Shown piece after piece: positions 29,217 through 40,389 of a stretch of 64,000 nucleotides of DNA. Position 1 is the first letter of the stretch. The number at the start of each line of letters is the position of its first letter. Origin of the DNA: Prochlorococcus sp. AG-402-B19 (GTDB taxonomy: Bacteria; Cyanobacteriota; Cyanobacteriia; PCC-6307; Cyanobiaceae); NCBI GenBank assembly GCA_003279615.1, contig QCHM01000001.1:94266-158265 (forward strand), in the 5' to 3' direction. The notes beneath the pieces were generated by a model. That model made no database searches. It saw nothing but the letters and a program-made list of their open reading frames with translations, and was not told the origin of the DNA. The position numbers were made by a program, and so were the translations under genes.

Positions 29217-30102
29217 CTAATTTGTTTAGTTCACTGCTAATTGCTGGAAGCAAAAATTGATCTTTGACTAATTCTTTACCAGTAGTAAAGACAACTGCAA
29301 GCATTGGGTTCTTATTGGGAGCTTCCCACCATGCCACATCATGACGAACTTCGCTCATTAGACCTGCTTTGCTCCAAAGTTTTGAAGCCAAAGGAAGACC
29401 CTCCCCTAAAAAACCATCTACTTGATTCTCTAAATCTTTTTTTCGATTAACTGGATCAAGAGAGCGTTGAAAAACCTTCTTTAAATTTTCACTCTCTACT
29501 TTTTGAATTATTTCATTCGTCATTAATGATTCAAAAATTCTGGCAATTCCTTCTGTTGTCATTCTGTTTCGATTGTCATTGTTTTTCCCATAAAAATCTT
29601 TCTCTCTTCCGAAAGGACCTTCATTCCAAGTCTTTTGACTACAGTTCCAATTTTTGATTTGAGGCCATTGAAGTTCCTCTAACCATTTATTAATTAATTT
29701 TCTTTGAATCCTCCATGCTTCGAAGTTTTGCTCATTGAGTGAAGGACCGCTGGTTGTACCTGTCAATAAATCTAAAATATAACTAGTAGCATCATTGTTG
29801 GAGTTTGAAATCATTTCGTATAATGCTCTTCTAAGCTCGTCTGAATCATTAATCAAGTCTTTTTTTATCCATACTTGAGTTGCTAACGCATAAACGATTT
29901 TGACAACACTTGCAGGATAATAATTTTTGTTGGAGTTCCATCCTGTGCCATATCCATTAGATGGTGATGGTTTTTGATTGTTATAACGTATCCAAGTAAT
30001 TGCAATATTTTTTTTAAGGCTTGGACGCCCTTCTTTTTCCAATCTATCGAGGATACCCTTTAGGCAAGATGCCATTTCAGGGTCTTGTCGGTAGAACGCC
30101 AT
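29209..30102 (-). CDS. Serine beta-lactamase / PBP-fold hydrolase
   Basis: 297 residues from ATG 30102 (a TTG three codons earlier is possible). The active-site SxxK is S65-V-V-K68 (YPASVVKIV), the SNN triad equivalent is at about 101-103 (ISNSNNDATS), and a KTG-like SKAGLMSEVRHDVAWW occurs near the end. No signal peptide is obvious. Cyanobacterial proteins of this type may be peptidoglycan carboxypeptidases or regulators rather than resistance enzymes. It is divergent from an NlpC/P60 gene, a second peptidoglycan-hydrolase type, with 21 bases between starts. Confidence 0.83.
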   Translation of the reverse strand: MAFYRQDPEMASCLKGILDRLEKEGRPSLKKNIAITWIRYNNQKPSPSNGYGTGWNSNKNYYPASVVKIVYALATQVWIKKDLINDSDELRRALYEMISNSNNDATSYILDLLTGTTSGPSLNEQNFEAWRIQRKLINKWLEELQWPQIKNWNCSQKTWNEGPFGREKDFYGKNNDNRNRMTTEGIARIFESLMTNEIIQKVESENLKKVFQRSLDPVNRKKDLENQVDGFLGEGLPLASKLWSKAGLMSEVRHDVAWWEAPNKNPMLAVVFTTGKELVKDQFLLPAISSELNKLAI

Positions 30103-30123
30103 AGCGCTCAAGAAGAATTCACT

Positions 30124-30876
30124 ATGACATTAGAGGTTTTGCTAACTAATGCTTCATTTGTTGTTGGAAGTTTGTGGAAACTTCGAAAAAATATAGATGG
30201 TTTTAAAAATGAATTCAGTGAAGAACTTGCTACTCAGGTAAAAATTGAGAGGTCGTTTCAATTGCTTGATTATTGGAAAATTGATTTTCAAAATACGAAA
30301 ATTATCGAAAGGGTTAAAGTTCGTCTTTTAGAAGATGACTATATTTGTTGGTTTAAATTTTCTGAATTAGTTCATAATGTTTCGAAAATAGACTCTTGGA
30401 ATTCTGAGGTAATCTCTGAAGAAAAAATTGTTACTAAAATTCCAGAGATATTGTCCTGGGCCAAGGCTCAGAAAGAAATCCGTAATAAATATTTGTGGGG
30501 TGGAACTATTGGACCAGATTTTGATTGTTCTGGTTTGGTTCAATCTTCTTTTGCAAGTTCGGGTATTTGGATACCAAGGGATGCTTATCAGCAGGAAAAA
30601 TTTTGTAAAAATGTTTCATCTAACATTGAATATTTATCATCAAAATTAATACCTGGGGATTTACTTTTCTTTGGACCTGCAGAGAAATGTACTCATGTTG
30701 GCTTACATATTGAGAATGGTTTTTATATTCATAGTTCTGGGGACAGCAATGGGCATAATGGAATAGAGATTGATGAATTATTTCCGCAGGAACTTGGAAA
30801 TATTGCTTCTTTTTACAGATCTCAATTTAGATCTGCTGGAAGAGTGATCTCTTGTTACCAGAGTGGAAAACTCTGA
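30124..30876 (+). CDS. NlpC/P60 family peptidoglycan hydrolase
   Basis: 250 residues from ATG 30124. The C-terminal NlpC/P60 domain has catalytic Cys135 (GPDFDCSGLVQ), His191 (CTHVGLHI) and a third polar residue His203 (YIHSSGD). The N-terminal 100 residues probably form SH3-like domains, as in cyanobacterial gamma-D-glutamyl-diaminopimelate endopeptidases. No clear signal peptide is seen. It would cleave stem peptides; it pairs with the SxxK enzyme transcribed the other way. Confidence 0.87.
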   Translation: MTLEVLLTNASFVVGSLWKLRKNIDGFKNEFSEELATQVKIERSFQLLDYWKIDFQNTKIIERVKVRLLEDDYICWFKFSELVHNVSKIDSWNSEVISEEKIVTKIPEILSWAKAQKEIRNKYLWGGTIGPDFDCSGLVQSSFASSGIWIPRDAYQQEKFCKNVSSNIEYLSSKLIPGDLLFFGPAEKCTHVGLHIENGFYIHSSGDSNGHNGIEIDELFPQELGNIASFYRSQFRSAGRVISCYQSGKL

Positions 30877-30913
30877 AAAGTATTAGTTAATTGACCTTCT
30901 TGAGGAGTTTTTA

Positions 30914-31876
30914 ATGAATTCTAATGTTTCACTATCAATAGTAGTTCCTATTTATAACGAAGAAGAAAGTCTACCTTTTTTGGTGAATCAATTATTAGAC
31001 ATTTTAAAGCCTATGGAGGAAACTTTTGAATTGGTTTTAGTTAATGATGGATCATCTGATAAAAGCGCAGAAGTGATCAGAAAACTAAGCTTGGGGATAC
31101 CAGAATTAGTAGGAGTTCTTTTACGTAAAAACTATGGTCAGACTGCTGCCATGGCAGCAGGATTTGATATTTCTTGTGGTGAGATAGTAGTCACCCTTGA
31201 TGGTGATTTGCAGAATGATCCTGCAGATATTCCTTTATTAGTTAATAAGATTAGGGAAGGATTTGATCTCGTGAGTGGATGGCGATATCGAAGGCAAGAT
31301 GCTGCTATAAGTAGAAAACTTCCATCTAGGATTGCTAATCGGTTGATTGGGAAAGTTACGGGAGTTCGCCTTAATGATTATGGATGTTCTCTAAAGGCCT
31401 ATAGGAAAGAAGTATTGACAGATATGAGATTATATGGGGAATTACATAGATTTCTCCCTGTTTTAGCAAATATTGAAGGAGCTAGAATTACGGAAGTAAA
31501 AGTAAATCATAGAGCTCGCCAATTTGGTTCTAGTAAGTATGGAATAGATAGAACTTTTCGAGTTTTAATGGACTTGTTGACTGTTTGGTTTATGAATAGA
31601 TTTTTAACAAGACCAATGTATGTTTTTGGTTTTGGTGGAATTCTTGCAATTATTGGCAGCTTTATAACAAGCTCTTACTTATTAATTATCAAAATATTAG
31701 GAAACGATATAGGTGATAGACCCTTACTACTTTTTGCCTTGCTTCTTGCTGTGACAGGGGTTCAACTTTTTGGGTTTGGATTGCTTGGAGAGCTACAGAT
31801 CCGTACTTATCATGAAAGTCAAAATAGACCAATTTATCGTGTTAGAGATACATTGCGAGGCGGACGAGAGGCTTGA
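30914..31876 (+). CDS. Family 2 glycosyltransferase (DPM1/GtrB type)
   Basis: 320 residues with SLSIVVPIYNEEESLPFL at the N-terminus, VNDGSSDKS and VTLDGDLQNDP metal-binding motifs, and two hydrophobic helices at the C-terminus (FGGILAIIGSFITSSYLLII and LLLFALLLAVTGVQLFGFG). This is the polyprenyl-phosphate hexose synthase architecture, likely loading a sugar onto a lipid carrier in the inner membrane. It starts after GAGGAG. Its 3' end overlaps the convergent HEAT-like gene by 43 bases. Confidence 0.88.
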   Translation: MNSNVSLSIVVPIYNEEESLPFLVNQLLDILKPMEETFELVLVNDGSSDKSAEVIRKLSLGIPELVGVLLRKNYGQTAAMAAGFDISCGEIVVTLDGDLQNDPADIPLLVNKIREGFDLVSGWRYRRQDAAISRKLPSRIANRLIGKVTGVRLNDYGCSLKAYRKEVLTDMRLYGELHRFLPVLANIEGARITEVKVNHRARQFGSSKYGIDRTFRVLMDLLTVWFMNRFLTRPMYVFGFGGILAIIGSFITSSYLLIIKILGNDIGDRPLLLFALLLAVTGVQLFGFGLLGELQIRTYHESQNRPIYRVRDTLRGGREA

Positions 31877-32316
31877 GATTTTTTTTGTAAATTCATAGTC
31901 TTTCCTTTATAAGAAGAAATGGCAGCAGCAGCTGCAATAACAACTCTAGAATCAGAATCCTTTAATCCTCTCCTTAAAAATGGGATTGCTTTTTTATTTT
32001 CCCATTGACTTGCAATTTGAATAGCTATAAGACGATCATTGGGATTGCTAGAAATTAATTTAGTCAATTTTTTATTTGTTTCTATCGAATCAAGTGAAGG
32101 CTTATTGAGAAAAGGCTTTGATTTTAAATCTTTTAGAGTTGGAGCTTTTTCATGATTAATTAATTTGCTCTTTTGAACAAAAGATATAGTTGAATTGCTA
32201 TTTAAAAAGGAATCTTTTTGAGATTTTAAAAAAGGTGATCCTTTTGATTGCTTTTTCGTACTCCAAAGGATCAAAGCAATAATTAAAGCGATTCCGCCTA
32301 CAAAGACTTGATTCAT
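31834..32316 (-). CDS. Membrane-anchored HEAT-repeat-like protein
   Basis: 160 residues. One N-terminal helix (VFVGGIALIIALILW) is followed by a polar Ser/Lys-rich spacer and a HEAT-like helical hairpin pair at about 90-145 (AIPFLRRGLKDSDSRVVIAAAAAISSY). Function unknown; HEAT repeats usually bind protein partners. It is convergent with the glycosyltransferase and divergent from psaI. Confidence 0.6.
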   Translation of the reverse strand: MNQVFVGGIALIIALILWSTKKQSKGSPFLKSQKDSFLNSNSTISFVQKSKLINHEKAPTLKDLKSKPFLNKPSLDSIETNKKLTKLISSNPNDRLIAIQIASQWENKKAIPFLRRGLKDSDSRVVIAAAAAISSYKGKTMNLQKKSQASRPPRNVSLTR

Positions 32317-32448
32317 TATGAAAAATTTTTGGCATTTATCTTATTTTAATAAGATAAACGGATTAAACTTTTATGTCATCAATGGTATTTATCTGGGTTG
32401 AGAAGATAATAATTCTATAAAATGAAAATGGATTTATTGAAATAAGTA

Positions 32449-32565
32449 ATGACTAGTGAACTAGCTTCAAGTTTGCTCCCTTCTATTCTGATTCCATTAG
32501 TCGGAATAATGGGTCCAGCAGTCTTCATCGTTTTGATTGGAAGGTACATAACTGCTACTGAGTAA
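32449..32565 (+). CDS. psaI: Photosystem I subunit VIII (PsaI)
   Basis: 38 residues, a single membrane helix: MTSELASSLLPSILIPLVG then IMGPAVFIVLIGRYI and a short tail. PsaI sits beside PsaL in the trimer-forming region of photosystem I. psaL follows after 39 bases, the standard cyanobacterial pair. Confidence 0.92.
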   Translation: MTSELASSLLPSILIPLVGIMGPAVFIVLIGRYITATE

Positions 32566-32604
32566 TTTTAGAAACTTTATTTTTTATCAAATTTTTTTTA
32601 GCCC

Positions 32605-33132
32605 ATGACTGAATCCAAAGAAACACTTATGCAAAAGTGGGCTGTGAAAACAGTCTCAGATCCAACTGTTGGTAATCTCCAAACCCCAGTTAATAGTGGT
32701 TGGTTTACAAAGATGGTTATTAATAATCTTCCTGTTTATAGGGAGGGCCTATCACCAAATTTCAGAGGGCTAGAAACAGGCGCAATTTTTGGTTACTTAC
32801 TTTATGGTCCTTTTTCTATGACAGGACCTTTGAGAAATACAGATTTCCACTTAACAGCAGGTTTGCTTGGTGGCGTTGGAGCTATTCAAATAATGACTGC
32901 ACTTTTTATTCTTTATAATGCACCTGGTAAGGCTCCAAACGTTCAACCTTCTGATGCAACAGTAGCTAGTCCTCCTGTTGATTTATTTACTAGAGCGGGA
33001 TGGAATGATTTTACAAATGGTTTTTGGTTAGGCGGAACAGGAGGTGTTGTTTTTGCCTGGTTGTTGATTGGTACTTTGCATTTAGATACTGTTTTACCTT
33101 TGATTAAGGAATATCATTTACTAGGAGCTTAA
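32605..33132 (+). CDS. psaL: Photosystem I subunit XI (PsaL)
   Basis: 175 residues with [19 protein letters not shown], a family signature, and three hydrophobic segments. PsaL is needed for photosystem I trimers or tetramers. A strong hairpin terminator follows at 33163. Confidence 0.97.
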   Translation: MTESKETLMQKWAVKTVSDPTVGNLQTPVNSGWFTKMVINNLPVYREGLSPNFRGLETGAIFGYLLYGPFSMTGPLRNTDFHLTAGLLGGVGAIQIMTALFILYNAPGKAPNVQPSDATVASPPVDLFTRAGWNDFTNGFWLGGTGGVVFAWLLIGTLHLDTVLPLIKEYHLLGA

Positions 33133-33162
33133 ATTCAAAGCTTTAATAGATCAAATACTACT

Positions 33163-33190
33163 AAAAAAGCCCCTTTTAAGGGGCTTTTTT
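33163..33190 (+). terminator. Rho-independent terminator of psaI-psaL
   Basis: A6-GCCCC-TT, loop TT, AA-GGGGC-T6. The A and T runs make it work on both strands, but it follows psaL directly. Confidence 0.9.
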
Positions 33191-33360
33191 AGGCTTTGAA
33201 TTTATTATTTAAGTTTTCCGAAGTTCTTATAAAACATATAAGATCATAGCTAAATGTTCCAGCTTTGTTTATTCTTCCTTGCTTTATTTTTGGCATTTAA
33301 TTAAGCTCCCTTCTATTGCAGATAACTAAAGATTTTTTATCTAATAAATATTTAATCCTA

Positions 33361-33397
33361 AAAAAAAACACTGTCTATTTAGACAGTGTTCTTTTTT
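33361..33397 (-). terminator. Rho-independent terminator of psaA-psaB
   Basis: AACACTGTCTA at 33367-33377 pairs with TAGACAGTGTT at 33380-33390, with A and T runs on both sides. It is 19 bases beyond the psaB stop on the minus strand and could also stop read-through from psaL. Confidence 0.9.
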
Positions 33398-33415
33398 TGA
33401 AAGTTTATGAAAACT

Positions 33416-35644
33416 TTAGCCAAACTTACCTGAGGTAGACGCTATTACAAACGCTCCGAAGGTGACAAAGTTCCCAACTGTGAAGTGGGTTAAACCAACT
33501 AATCGTGCTTGAACAATTGATAAGGCAACAGGCTTGTCTCTCCACCCAACTAAATTAGCTATTGGTGTTCTTTGATGAGCCCATACAAGAGTTTCAATAA
33601 GTTCTTGCCAATACCCCCTCCAAGAGATGAGGAACATAAATCCAGTAGCCCATATGAGATGACCGAATAAGAACATCCAAGCCCATGGAGATAAAGCATT
33701 TACACCAAATGGGTTATATCCATTGATTAACTGAGAACTATTAAGCCAAAGATAATCCCTGAACCAACCCATTAAATAGGTCCCTGATTCATTGAATTGA
33801 GCGGTATTACCCATCCAAATTGCCAAATGCTTCCAATGCCAATAGAAGGTAATCCAAGCAATAGTATTTAAAGCCCAGAACATTGCAAGATAAGTAGCGT
33901 CCCAAGAAGAACTATCACAAGTACCACCACGGCCTGGTCCATCACAAGGGAACGCAAATCCTAAATCTTTTTTATCTGGAATTAGTTTTGTTCCTCTAGC
34001 ATCAAGAGCACCTTTTATAAGAATCAAAGCAGTTGTATGAAGTCCTAATGCAATTGCATGGTGAACTAAGAAATCTGCAGGTCCTATAGGTAAGAAATTG
34101 GTGAGAGCATCTGGTCTATTAATCATATCCATCCAGTAATGGTTTCCTGGCATGGTGCTTGCAGCTATTGACGCAGAACTTGATGCATTCGCCAATAAAG
34201 CATTAAAGCCATACATCATTTTGCCGCTTGCAGCTTGAGCAAACTGAGCAAATACTGGTTCAATAAGAATCTGTTTTTCAGGTGTACCAAAGGCTACAAC
34301 TACATCATTGTGAACATAAATTCCAAGAGTATGGAAGCCTAGAAGCATTGTTACCCAACTTAAGTGGCTAATTAAGGCTTCTTTTGTACTAAGGATTCTT
34401 GCTAATACATTATCTTTATTCAGCTCTGGATCATAATCTCTGACAAAGAAAATTGCTCCGTGAGAGAACGCACCAACCATCAAGAACATTGCTATGTATT
34501 GATGATGGGTATAAAGAGCTGACTGAGTTGTGTAATCCCTCGCGATAAATGCATATGAAGGAAGTGCACCCATATGCTGGGCGACCAAACTACAAGCTAC
34601 ACCTAATGAAGCGAGTGCAAGTCCAAGTTGAAAATGGAGTGAATTGTTAACTGTCTCGAATAGTCCATTGTGCTTTATACCGAAATAACCCTTATGTGGA
34701 TCTTTGGGGTGACTTGTGTTGTGAGCTTCAACAATTTCTTTAAGGCTATGACCAATACCAAAGTTAGTCCTATACATATGACCTGCAATTATAAATACAA
34801 CTCCTATAGCCAAATGATGATGAGCAATATCTGTTAGCCAAAGTGATTCACTTTGAGGGTGAAGTCCACCTAAGAATGTAAAGATCGCTGTACCAGCTCC
34901 TTGAGTAGTTCCAAAAACTGCATCAAGTGAATCAGGGTTTTGAGCATAAGCTCCCCAATTTCCTGAGAAAAATGGAGTTAAACCTTCTGGATGAGGCATA
35001 ACAGATAACCAGTTATCCCAGCCAACATGTATTCCTCGTGATTCAGGTATGGCTACGTGAATTAAGTGACCAGTCCAAGCAATACTGCTGAATCCAAAAA
35101 GAACAGCCAAGTGATGGTTTAACTGAGATTCTGCATTTTTAAACCATGCTAATGATGGCCTGTATTTAGGTTGAAGATGAAGCCATCCAGCAAACAATAA
35201 CCAGCAGACAAGGATGTTCATAAAGATTGCACCCTGGAAAAGCTGCTCATTAGTTCTCATGCCAATTGTGTACCACCAGTGGTATAAGCCTGAGTAAGCA
35301 ATATTGACTGGAGAAGTTGCTCCTGCCTGAGTCAAAGCATCAGTAAGACCTTGTCCAAAGTGAGGATCCCAAATTGCATGAGCAATTGGACGTGTATGAG
35401 TTGGATCTAGAACCCATTGCTCAAAGTTTCCTTGCCAAGCAATATGAAAAAGATTTCCTGCCACCCAAAGACCAATGATGGCTAAGTGACCAAAATGTGT
35501 AGAGAAGAGTTTTTGATATAACTGCTCCTCTGTCATACCGTCATGACTTTCGAAGTCATGAGCGGTAGCTATGCCGTACCAGATTCTTCTGGTTGTCGGG
35601 TCTTGAGCAAGACCCTGACTAAAAGATGGAAATTTAGTTGCCAT
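33416..35644 (-). CDS. psaB: Photosystem I P700 apoprotein A2
   Basis: 742 residues, 11 membrane helices. The FX iron-sulfur cluster loop is [18 protein letters not shown], and numerous His residues ligate chlorophyll (for example [10 protein letters not shown]). With PsaA it forms the photosystem I reaction centre. It lies 21 bases after psaA, an operon of two. Confidence 0.99.
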   Translation of the reverse strand: MATKFPSFSQGLAQDPTTRRIWYGIATAHDFESHDGMTEEQLYQKLFSTHFGHLAIIGLWVAGNLFHIAWQGNFEQWVLDPTHTRPIAHAIWDPHFGQGLTDALTQAGATSPVNIAYSGLYHWWYTIGMRTNEQLFQGAIFMNILVCWLLFAGWLHLQPKYRPSLAWFKNAESQLNHHLAVLFGFSSIAWTGHLIHVAIPESRGIHVGWDNWLSVMPHPEGLTPFFSGNWGAYAQNPDSLDAVFGTTQGAGTAIFTFLGGLHPQSESLWLTDIAHHHLAIGVVFIIAGHMYRTNFGIGHSLKEIVEAHNTSHPKDPHKGYFGIKHNGLFETVNNSLHFQLGLALASLGVACSLVAQHMGALPSYAFIARDYTTQSALYTHHQYIAMFLMVGAFSHGAIFFVRDYDPELNKDNVLARILSTKEALISHLSWVTMLLGFHTLGIYVHNDVVVAFGTPEKQILIEPVFAQFAQAASGKMMYGFNALLANASSSASIAASTMPGNHYWMDMINRPDALTNFLPIGPADFLVHHAIALGLHTTALILIKGALDARGTKLIPDKKDLGFAFPCDGPGRGGTCDSSSWDATYLAMFWALNTIAWITFYWHWKHLAIWMGNTAQFNESGTYLMGWFRDYLWLNSSQLINGYNPFGVNALSPWAWMFLFGHLIWATGFMFLISWRGYWQELIETLVWAHQRTPIANLVGWRDKPVALSIVQARLVGLTHFTVGNFVTFGAFVIASTSGKFG

Positions 35645-35665
35645 TTTATAAAAGATCAGAGAGGG

Positions 35666-37972
35666 TCAGCCGAGACCGATTAAGCGAGCGTGGAAGAAGG
35701 CCCAAGTTGTAGCAATTCCTCCTAGAAGGAAATGCGCTGCTCCTACTGCACGACCTTGAGTGATAGATAGAGCTCTTGGTTGGATAGTTGGAGCCAAATT
35801 AAGTTTATTGTGAGCCCAAATAATTGACTCAAATAATTCTTGCCAGTAACCACGTCCACTGAATAGGAACATAAGACTAAATGCCCAAACGAAATGAGCT
35901 CCTAAGAACATCAAACCGTACATACTTATGGGTTGACCATAACTTGTAAGGACCTGTGATGACTGAGCCCAGAGGAAATCTCTAAGCCATCCGTTGATAG
36001 TTATGGAGCTTTGAGCGAAGTTACCTCCTGTCAGACCCCATACATCACTTTGCATTTTCCATGAAAAGTGAAAGATTACTACTGATAAGCCGTTATACAT
36101 CCAGAACAATCCAAGGAAAACATGATCCCAAGATGAAACTTGGCATGTACCTCCTCTTCCTGGGCCATCACATGGAAATCTAAATCCAAGATTAGCTTTG
36201 TCAGGAATTAGTCTGGAGCTCCTTGCGAATAAAACTCCCTTTAGAAGAATAAGTAGAGTTACGTGGATAGTAAAAGCATGGATATGGTGAATCATGAAAT
36301 CAGCAGTTCCTAAAGGTATAGGAGCGATTCCAATTTTCCCCCCAACTTGGCTTACAGATCCATTGAAAACCTCACTTACCAGACCTGGTTGAAGATTTAC
36401 ATTGAAACCATTAAGAGTGGTTTCGCCTGCTGCTGAATTATGGATATTTTGAATCCATTGAGCAAAAACAGGTTGAAGTTGGATTCCTGTATCACTGAAC
36501 ATATCTGCAGGTCTTCCTAACGCACGCATTACATCGTTATGAATATAAAGACCAAAACTATGGAAACCTAAGAACATGCAAGCCCAATTCAGATGACTAA
36601 TTAATGCATCTCTTGCTTTTAAAATTCGATCTAGGACATTATCTATATGCATTGCAGGGTCATAGTCTCTAATCATTGCAATGCCAGCATGTGCTGCCGC
36701 ACCAACAATAAACAAACCTCCGATCCACATGTGGTGTGTAAATAAACCTAATACTGTTGGATAATCAACGGACAAGTATGGATAAGGAGGCATCGCATAC
36801 ATGTGATGCGAAATAATAATGCTCAAAGAACCAATCATTGCAAGGTTGATTGCTAATTGAGCATGCCAACTATTTGCTAGGAATTCGTAAATTCCTTTAT
36901 GTCCATTTGGAGCAGGGAAAAGTATTGGGTCTCCTGCATGGTTATCAACTATTTCTTTAAGACTATGACCAATACCGAACATAGTTCTATATATATGTCC
37001 TCCAAATACAGCTAGCACTCCAAAAGCTAAATGATGGTGAGAAATGTCTGTCATCCATAGACTTCCAGTTACAGGATTTAATCCTCCTTTAAAAGTAAGG
37101 AAATCTGTAAATGCCCACCAATTTCCACTGAAGAAGTTTTCAACTGTTCTTCCTGCAAGACCAGGGAATATCTGACTAGCTATTTGCGGATTGCACAATT
37201 CATGAGGAAGAGGCATATCTGCAATGCTTGCAATTGATACTCCATCAATTACAAGTGGTTTGCCTGCATCTATTGCATCCATTAATGCTGCAGTAGGAGC
37301 GCCAATATGAATACAGTGTCCTGCCCATGCAATGGAACCTAAACCAACAAGTCCAGCTTGATGATGGTTTAGCATCGATTCAAGATTTCTGAACCAGTCA
37401 AGTTTAGGAGCTGCCTTGTGGTAGTGATAAATACCACCATGAAGCATTATTGCGGCCATGAGAAGAGCGCCAATGGCAAGAGCCATTAGCTCAGTCTCAT
37501 TTGTAATTCCCCAACCTCTCCACATCTGAAAGATGCCAGAGGTTATTTGGATGCCGTGATAGTTTGCGCCTAAATCAGCGTTAAGCATTTCTTGGCCAAC
37601 TATTGGCCAAACAACTTGAGCGCCAGGCTTGACATGGGTAGGATCAGCTAGCCAGCCAGAATAATTTGAAAAGCGAGCTCCATGAAAGAAAGCTGCGCTC
37701 ATCCAAATGAAGATGACTGCTAAGTGTCCAAAGTGAGCAGAAAAGATTTTTCTACTGGTTTCTTGTAGATCTCCAATATGGGTATCAAAATCATGCGCAT
37801 CAGCATGAAGATTCCATATCCATGTTGTAGTTTTTGGTCCCTTTGCAAGGGACTTTGACCAAAAACCAGGCTTGTCAAGCTTGGAAAAATCTACAGGGAT
37901 TGCATCAGTTTCGATAGGTTTATCGAGAACTGGTTCTTTTTTTTGTTCTCTTTCTGGTGGGCTAATGGTCAT
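35666..37972 (-). CDS. psaA: Photosystem I P700 apoprotein A1
   Basis: 768 residues, somewhat longer than the roughly 750 usual in other cyanobacteria. The FX loop is [18 protein letters not shown], matching that of PsaB. An extra stretch around [19 protein letters not shown] accounts for part of the added length, in a lumenal-side loop by position; this is a marine picocyanobacterial trait as far as I recall. Promoter in the 560-base gap upstream. Confidence 0.99.
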   Translation of the reverse strand: MTISPPEREQKKEPVLDKPIETDAIPVDFSKLDKPGFWSKSLAKGPKTTTWIWNLHADAHDFDTHIGDLQETSRKIFSAHFGHLAVIFIWMSAAFFHGARFSNYSGWLADPTHVKPGAQVVWPIVGQEMLNADLGANYHGIQITSGIFQMWRGWGITNETELMALAIGALLMAAIMLHGGIYHYHKAAPKLDWFRNLESMLNHHQAGLVGLGSIAWAGHCIHIGAPTAALMDAIDAGKPLVIDGVSIASIADMPLPHELCNPQIASQIFPGLAGRTVENFFSGNWWAFTDFLTFKGGLNPVTGSLWMTDISHHHLAFGVLAVFGGHIYRTMFGIGHSLKEIVDNHAGDPILFPAPNGHKGIYEFLANSWHAQLAINLAMIGSLSIIISHHMYAMPPYPYLSVDYPTVLGLFTHHMWIGGLFIVGAAAHAGIAMIRDYDPAMHIDNVLDRILKARDALISHLNWACMFLGFHSFGLYIHNDVMRALGRPADMFSDTGIQLQPVFAQWIQNIHNSAAGETTLNGFNVNLQPGLVSEVFNGSVSQVGGKIGIAPIPLGTADFMIHHIHAFTIHVTLLILLKGVLFARSSRLIPDKANLGFRFPCDGPGRGGTCQVSSWDHVFLGLFWMYNGLSVVIFHFSWKMQSDVWGLTGGNFAQSSITINGWLRDFLWAQSSQVLTSYGQPISMYGLMFLGAHFVWAFSLMFLFSGRGYWQELFESIIWAHNKLNLAPTIQPRALSITQGRAVGAAHFLLGGIATTWAFFHARLIGLG

Positions 37973-38532
37973 CGAGTGATTCCTTCAGGAATGTGATCGA
38001 GGTTTTTTGGGGCCTAATCTTGAAAGATCAGGATTAAATCTTGGCTAAGTGATTCTACTTATGAGGTGGAATTACTTAGTGAAAGATTTTAGGAATTCAA
38101 GACCTACCTTTGAAGTTACTTGAAAACCTGTATAGGGGTTATGACATAAGCATAAAGTAGACAGTCAGTTACTACGGAAGCATGTAACAAATGTTCTACA
38201 CTTTTATTTCTAAGTCGTCACTGAATACATGGTTTTTCTTAATTAGTAAATTCTTGCTTGCAGTGGAGGGCAGGGGAGAAAGTTATTTAGGTCTAGAAGC
38301 TTTATTTATTATCAATAATGATTAGATAGAATTTTGTCATACCAAGAATTTCTGGCTTTTATAAGTTTAATTATATGCTTATTGTTAGGTAAAAATACCA
38401 CTGAATTTCTTGGTAAGAGCTTTTTATTGATTTCAATAAATTTTTTTTAAAGACTATTTCAAAGCCTTTGATTATTCATTTTTACTAAAGCTTTCTTTAA
38501 GAGGCTAACGTATTTAAATAAATCCAAAATTT
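37973..38532. other. Long gap upstream of psaA and the CbiG-CobJ gene
   Basis: About 560 AT-rich bases with no supported gene. It must carry the strongly expressed psaAB promoter and leader. A TATAAT on the minus strand at 38370-38375 is one candidate, but its distance from psaA (about 400 bases) argues for a nearer, unrecognised promoter. A small RNA cannot be excluded from sequence alone. Confidence 0.6.
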
Positions 38533-38607
38533 ATTTTATCTCTCGTTCTGGAAAAAACATTAGTTAAAACTCCAAAAAGGATTGCATTTGGATTTTCTTT
38601 AAGCGCT

Positions 38608-40389
38608 TTGACTTTGCTTGAGAGATTACAAGCAAGTAAAAATGTAGATCAAATTTTTATATCTGTTGGATCATCTCTTTCTTTAGAAAAAAAAATTGAA
38701 GGTTTAGTTGAATCCTCGCCAATTGATTTTTTAAAAGATCATTGGCAAAGCAATAATAAATTAATTTTTGTAGGTTCAGTTGGTGCTGTGGTCAGGCTCA
38801 TATCTCCTTTTGTTAGATCAAAAGAAAAAGATCCAGCGATACTTGTAATGGATGCAAAAGCTAAAAATGTTATTCCTCTTTTAGGAGGCCATAAGAAGGG
38901 AGGAGACTCATTTGCTAATGAGTTGGCAGATGCTTTAGAGGCAGAAGTCATTTGCACCTCAGATTCATTTACTGAAAGAAGAATCCCTTTGGATTGTTTT
39001 GGTGAAGGATGGGGTTGGGAAAGAGGAGGGGGAGATGTTGATTGGCGAAAATTAATGATTAGCCAGTCTAAAGAGCAAAAAAATATTGTTTTTCAATCAA
39101 AAGGATCAAAATTGTGGCAGAAATTAAAAGGTTGTTCCAATATTTCTTTTTTAGAGAAAAACGATCCAATATCTTTTAAAGATATCGACTTATATATTGG
39201 CCAAGAAAATACTGATATATGTTCATGGCATCCACCGTTAATAATTATTGGAATTGGTTGCGAGCGAAATACTAATGAAAAATTGATTCAACGAGCTATA
39301 GAGGATTCTTTTTCTAAAAATGGTTTATCACTTCTTTCAATCTGTGGTTTAGCAACTATAGATAAAAAAAATGATGAAATAGGATTATTGAATTTGTCAA
39401 AAAATAATGCATGGCCAATTTATTTCTTTAGTGCTCTTGAACTTTCACAAGTCAAAGTGCCTACCCCTTCAAATGTAGTTTTGAATGAAATGGGAACGGC
39501 CTCAGTGGCTGAAGCTGCAGCAATTTTATTAGGAGCTCAGTGTGGAAGATTAATACAAGAAAAACAAATCTATTCTTCTAAAGAAGATGAGTGTGGGGCG
39601 GTAACAATTGCATTGGTCGAGTTATCAAATCCTTTTGCCCCTCATAAAGGTGAATTGCATTTAATAGGTAGTGGGCCTGGAGATTTGGAAATGCTTACTT
39701 CTGACTCACGCCGAGCTTTAACTAGATGCGCTGCGTGGATCGGTTATGCCCCTTACTTAAATTATTTGGATTCAATTCGTCGCCATGATCAGGTTCGCAT
39801 TGATTCAGAATTAACTTTTGAAAAAGATCGATGTAAATACGCTCTTGATCTTGCAAAAGAGGGAGTAAGGGTTGCCCTTATTTCATCTGGCGACAGTGGG
39901 ATTTATGGAATGGCAGGCTTGGCTCTCGAACTTTGGCTAAATGAAACGGTTCAGTCAAGGCCTTTATTTCAAGTCCATCCTGGTATTAGCTCTTTTCAGA
40001 TGGCTGCTGCAAAACTGGGAGCTCCTTTTATGCATGATTTTTGTTCTATCTCATTAAGTGATCTTTTGACTCCATGGAATCAAATTGAAAAGAGAATAAA
40101 AAGCGCAGCCATAGGTGACTTTGTTATTGCAATATTTAATCCAAAATCAATCAAACGTAATTGGCAGTTAAAAAAGACTGTGGATTTATTACTTGAATTT
40201 CGCAAACCAGGCACACCTGTTGCTATGGCTCGAGAGCTTGGCAGGCCAGATGAAAGTATAGAAATACATACTCTCGAAACTTTGCCATTTAATAAGGTCG
40301 ATATGCTTACTATCTTGGTTATTGGTAATAGTCAGAGTGTTATTAAAAACAATAGATTTTTAACGCCAAGAGGCTATTTTTCTAATTAA
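38608..40389 (+). CDS. cobJ: CbiG-CobE-CobJ fusion, cobalamin biosynthesis
   Basis: 593 residues or more. Order: CbiG N-terminal domain (GSVGAVVRLISPFV, LLGGHKKGGDSFANELA), a CobE/CbiG C-terminal-like domain (IGIGCERNTNEKLIQRAI, SVAEAAAILLGA), then precorrin-3B C17-methyltransferase from about residue 350 (LHLIGSGPGDLEMLT, ISSGDSGIYGMAGLALEL). It performs ring contraction in B12 (pseudocobalamin) synthesis. The first canonical start, TTG 38608, removes the first CbiG strand; the open frame upstream encodes KRIAFGFSLSALTLLERL, which fits the family, but offers only ATT, ATA or CTG starts from 38518 on. Confidence 0.9.
   Translation: MTLLERLQASKNVDQIFISVGSSLSLEKKIEGLVESSPIDFLKDHWQSNNKLIFVGSVGAVVRLISPFVRSKEKDPAILVMDAKAKNVIPLLGGHKKGGDSFANELADALEAEVICTSDSFTERRIPLDCFGEGWGWERGGGDVDWRKLMISQSKEQKNIVFQSKGSKLWQKLKGCSNISFLEKNDPISFKDIDLYIGQENTDICSWHPPLIIIGIGCERNTNEKLIQRAIEDSFSKNGLSLLSICGLATIDKKNDEIGLLNLSKNNAWPIYFFSALELSQVKVPTPSNVVLNEMGTASVAEAAAILLGAQCGRLIQEKQIYSSKEDECGAVTIALVELSNPFAPHKGELHLIGSGPGDLEMLTSDSRRALTRCAAWIGYAPYLNYLDSIRRHDQVRIDSELTFEKDRCKYALDLAKEGVRVALISSGDSGIYGMAGLALELWLNETVQSRPLFQVHPGISSFQMAAAKLGAPFMHDFCSISLSDLLTPWNQIEKRIKSAAIGDFVIAIFNPKSIKRNWQLKKTVDLLLEFRKPGTPVAMARELGRPDESIEIHTLETLPFNKVDMLTILVIGNSQSVIKNNRFLTPRGYFSN

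Noticed and set aside
29209..30102. Antibiotic-resistance beta-lactamase
   Set aside because: Fold motifs fit, but the setting and family suggest cell-wall metabolism; there is no evidence for resistance.
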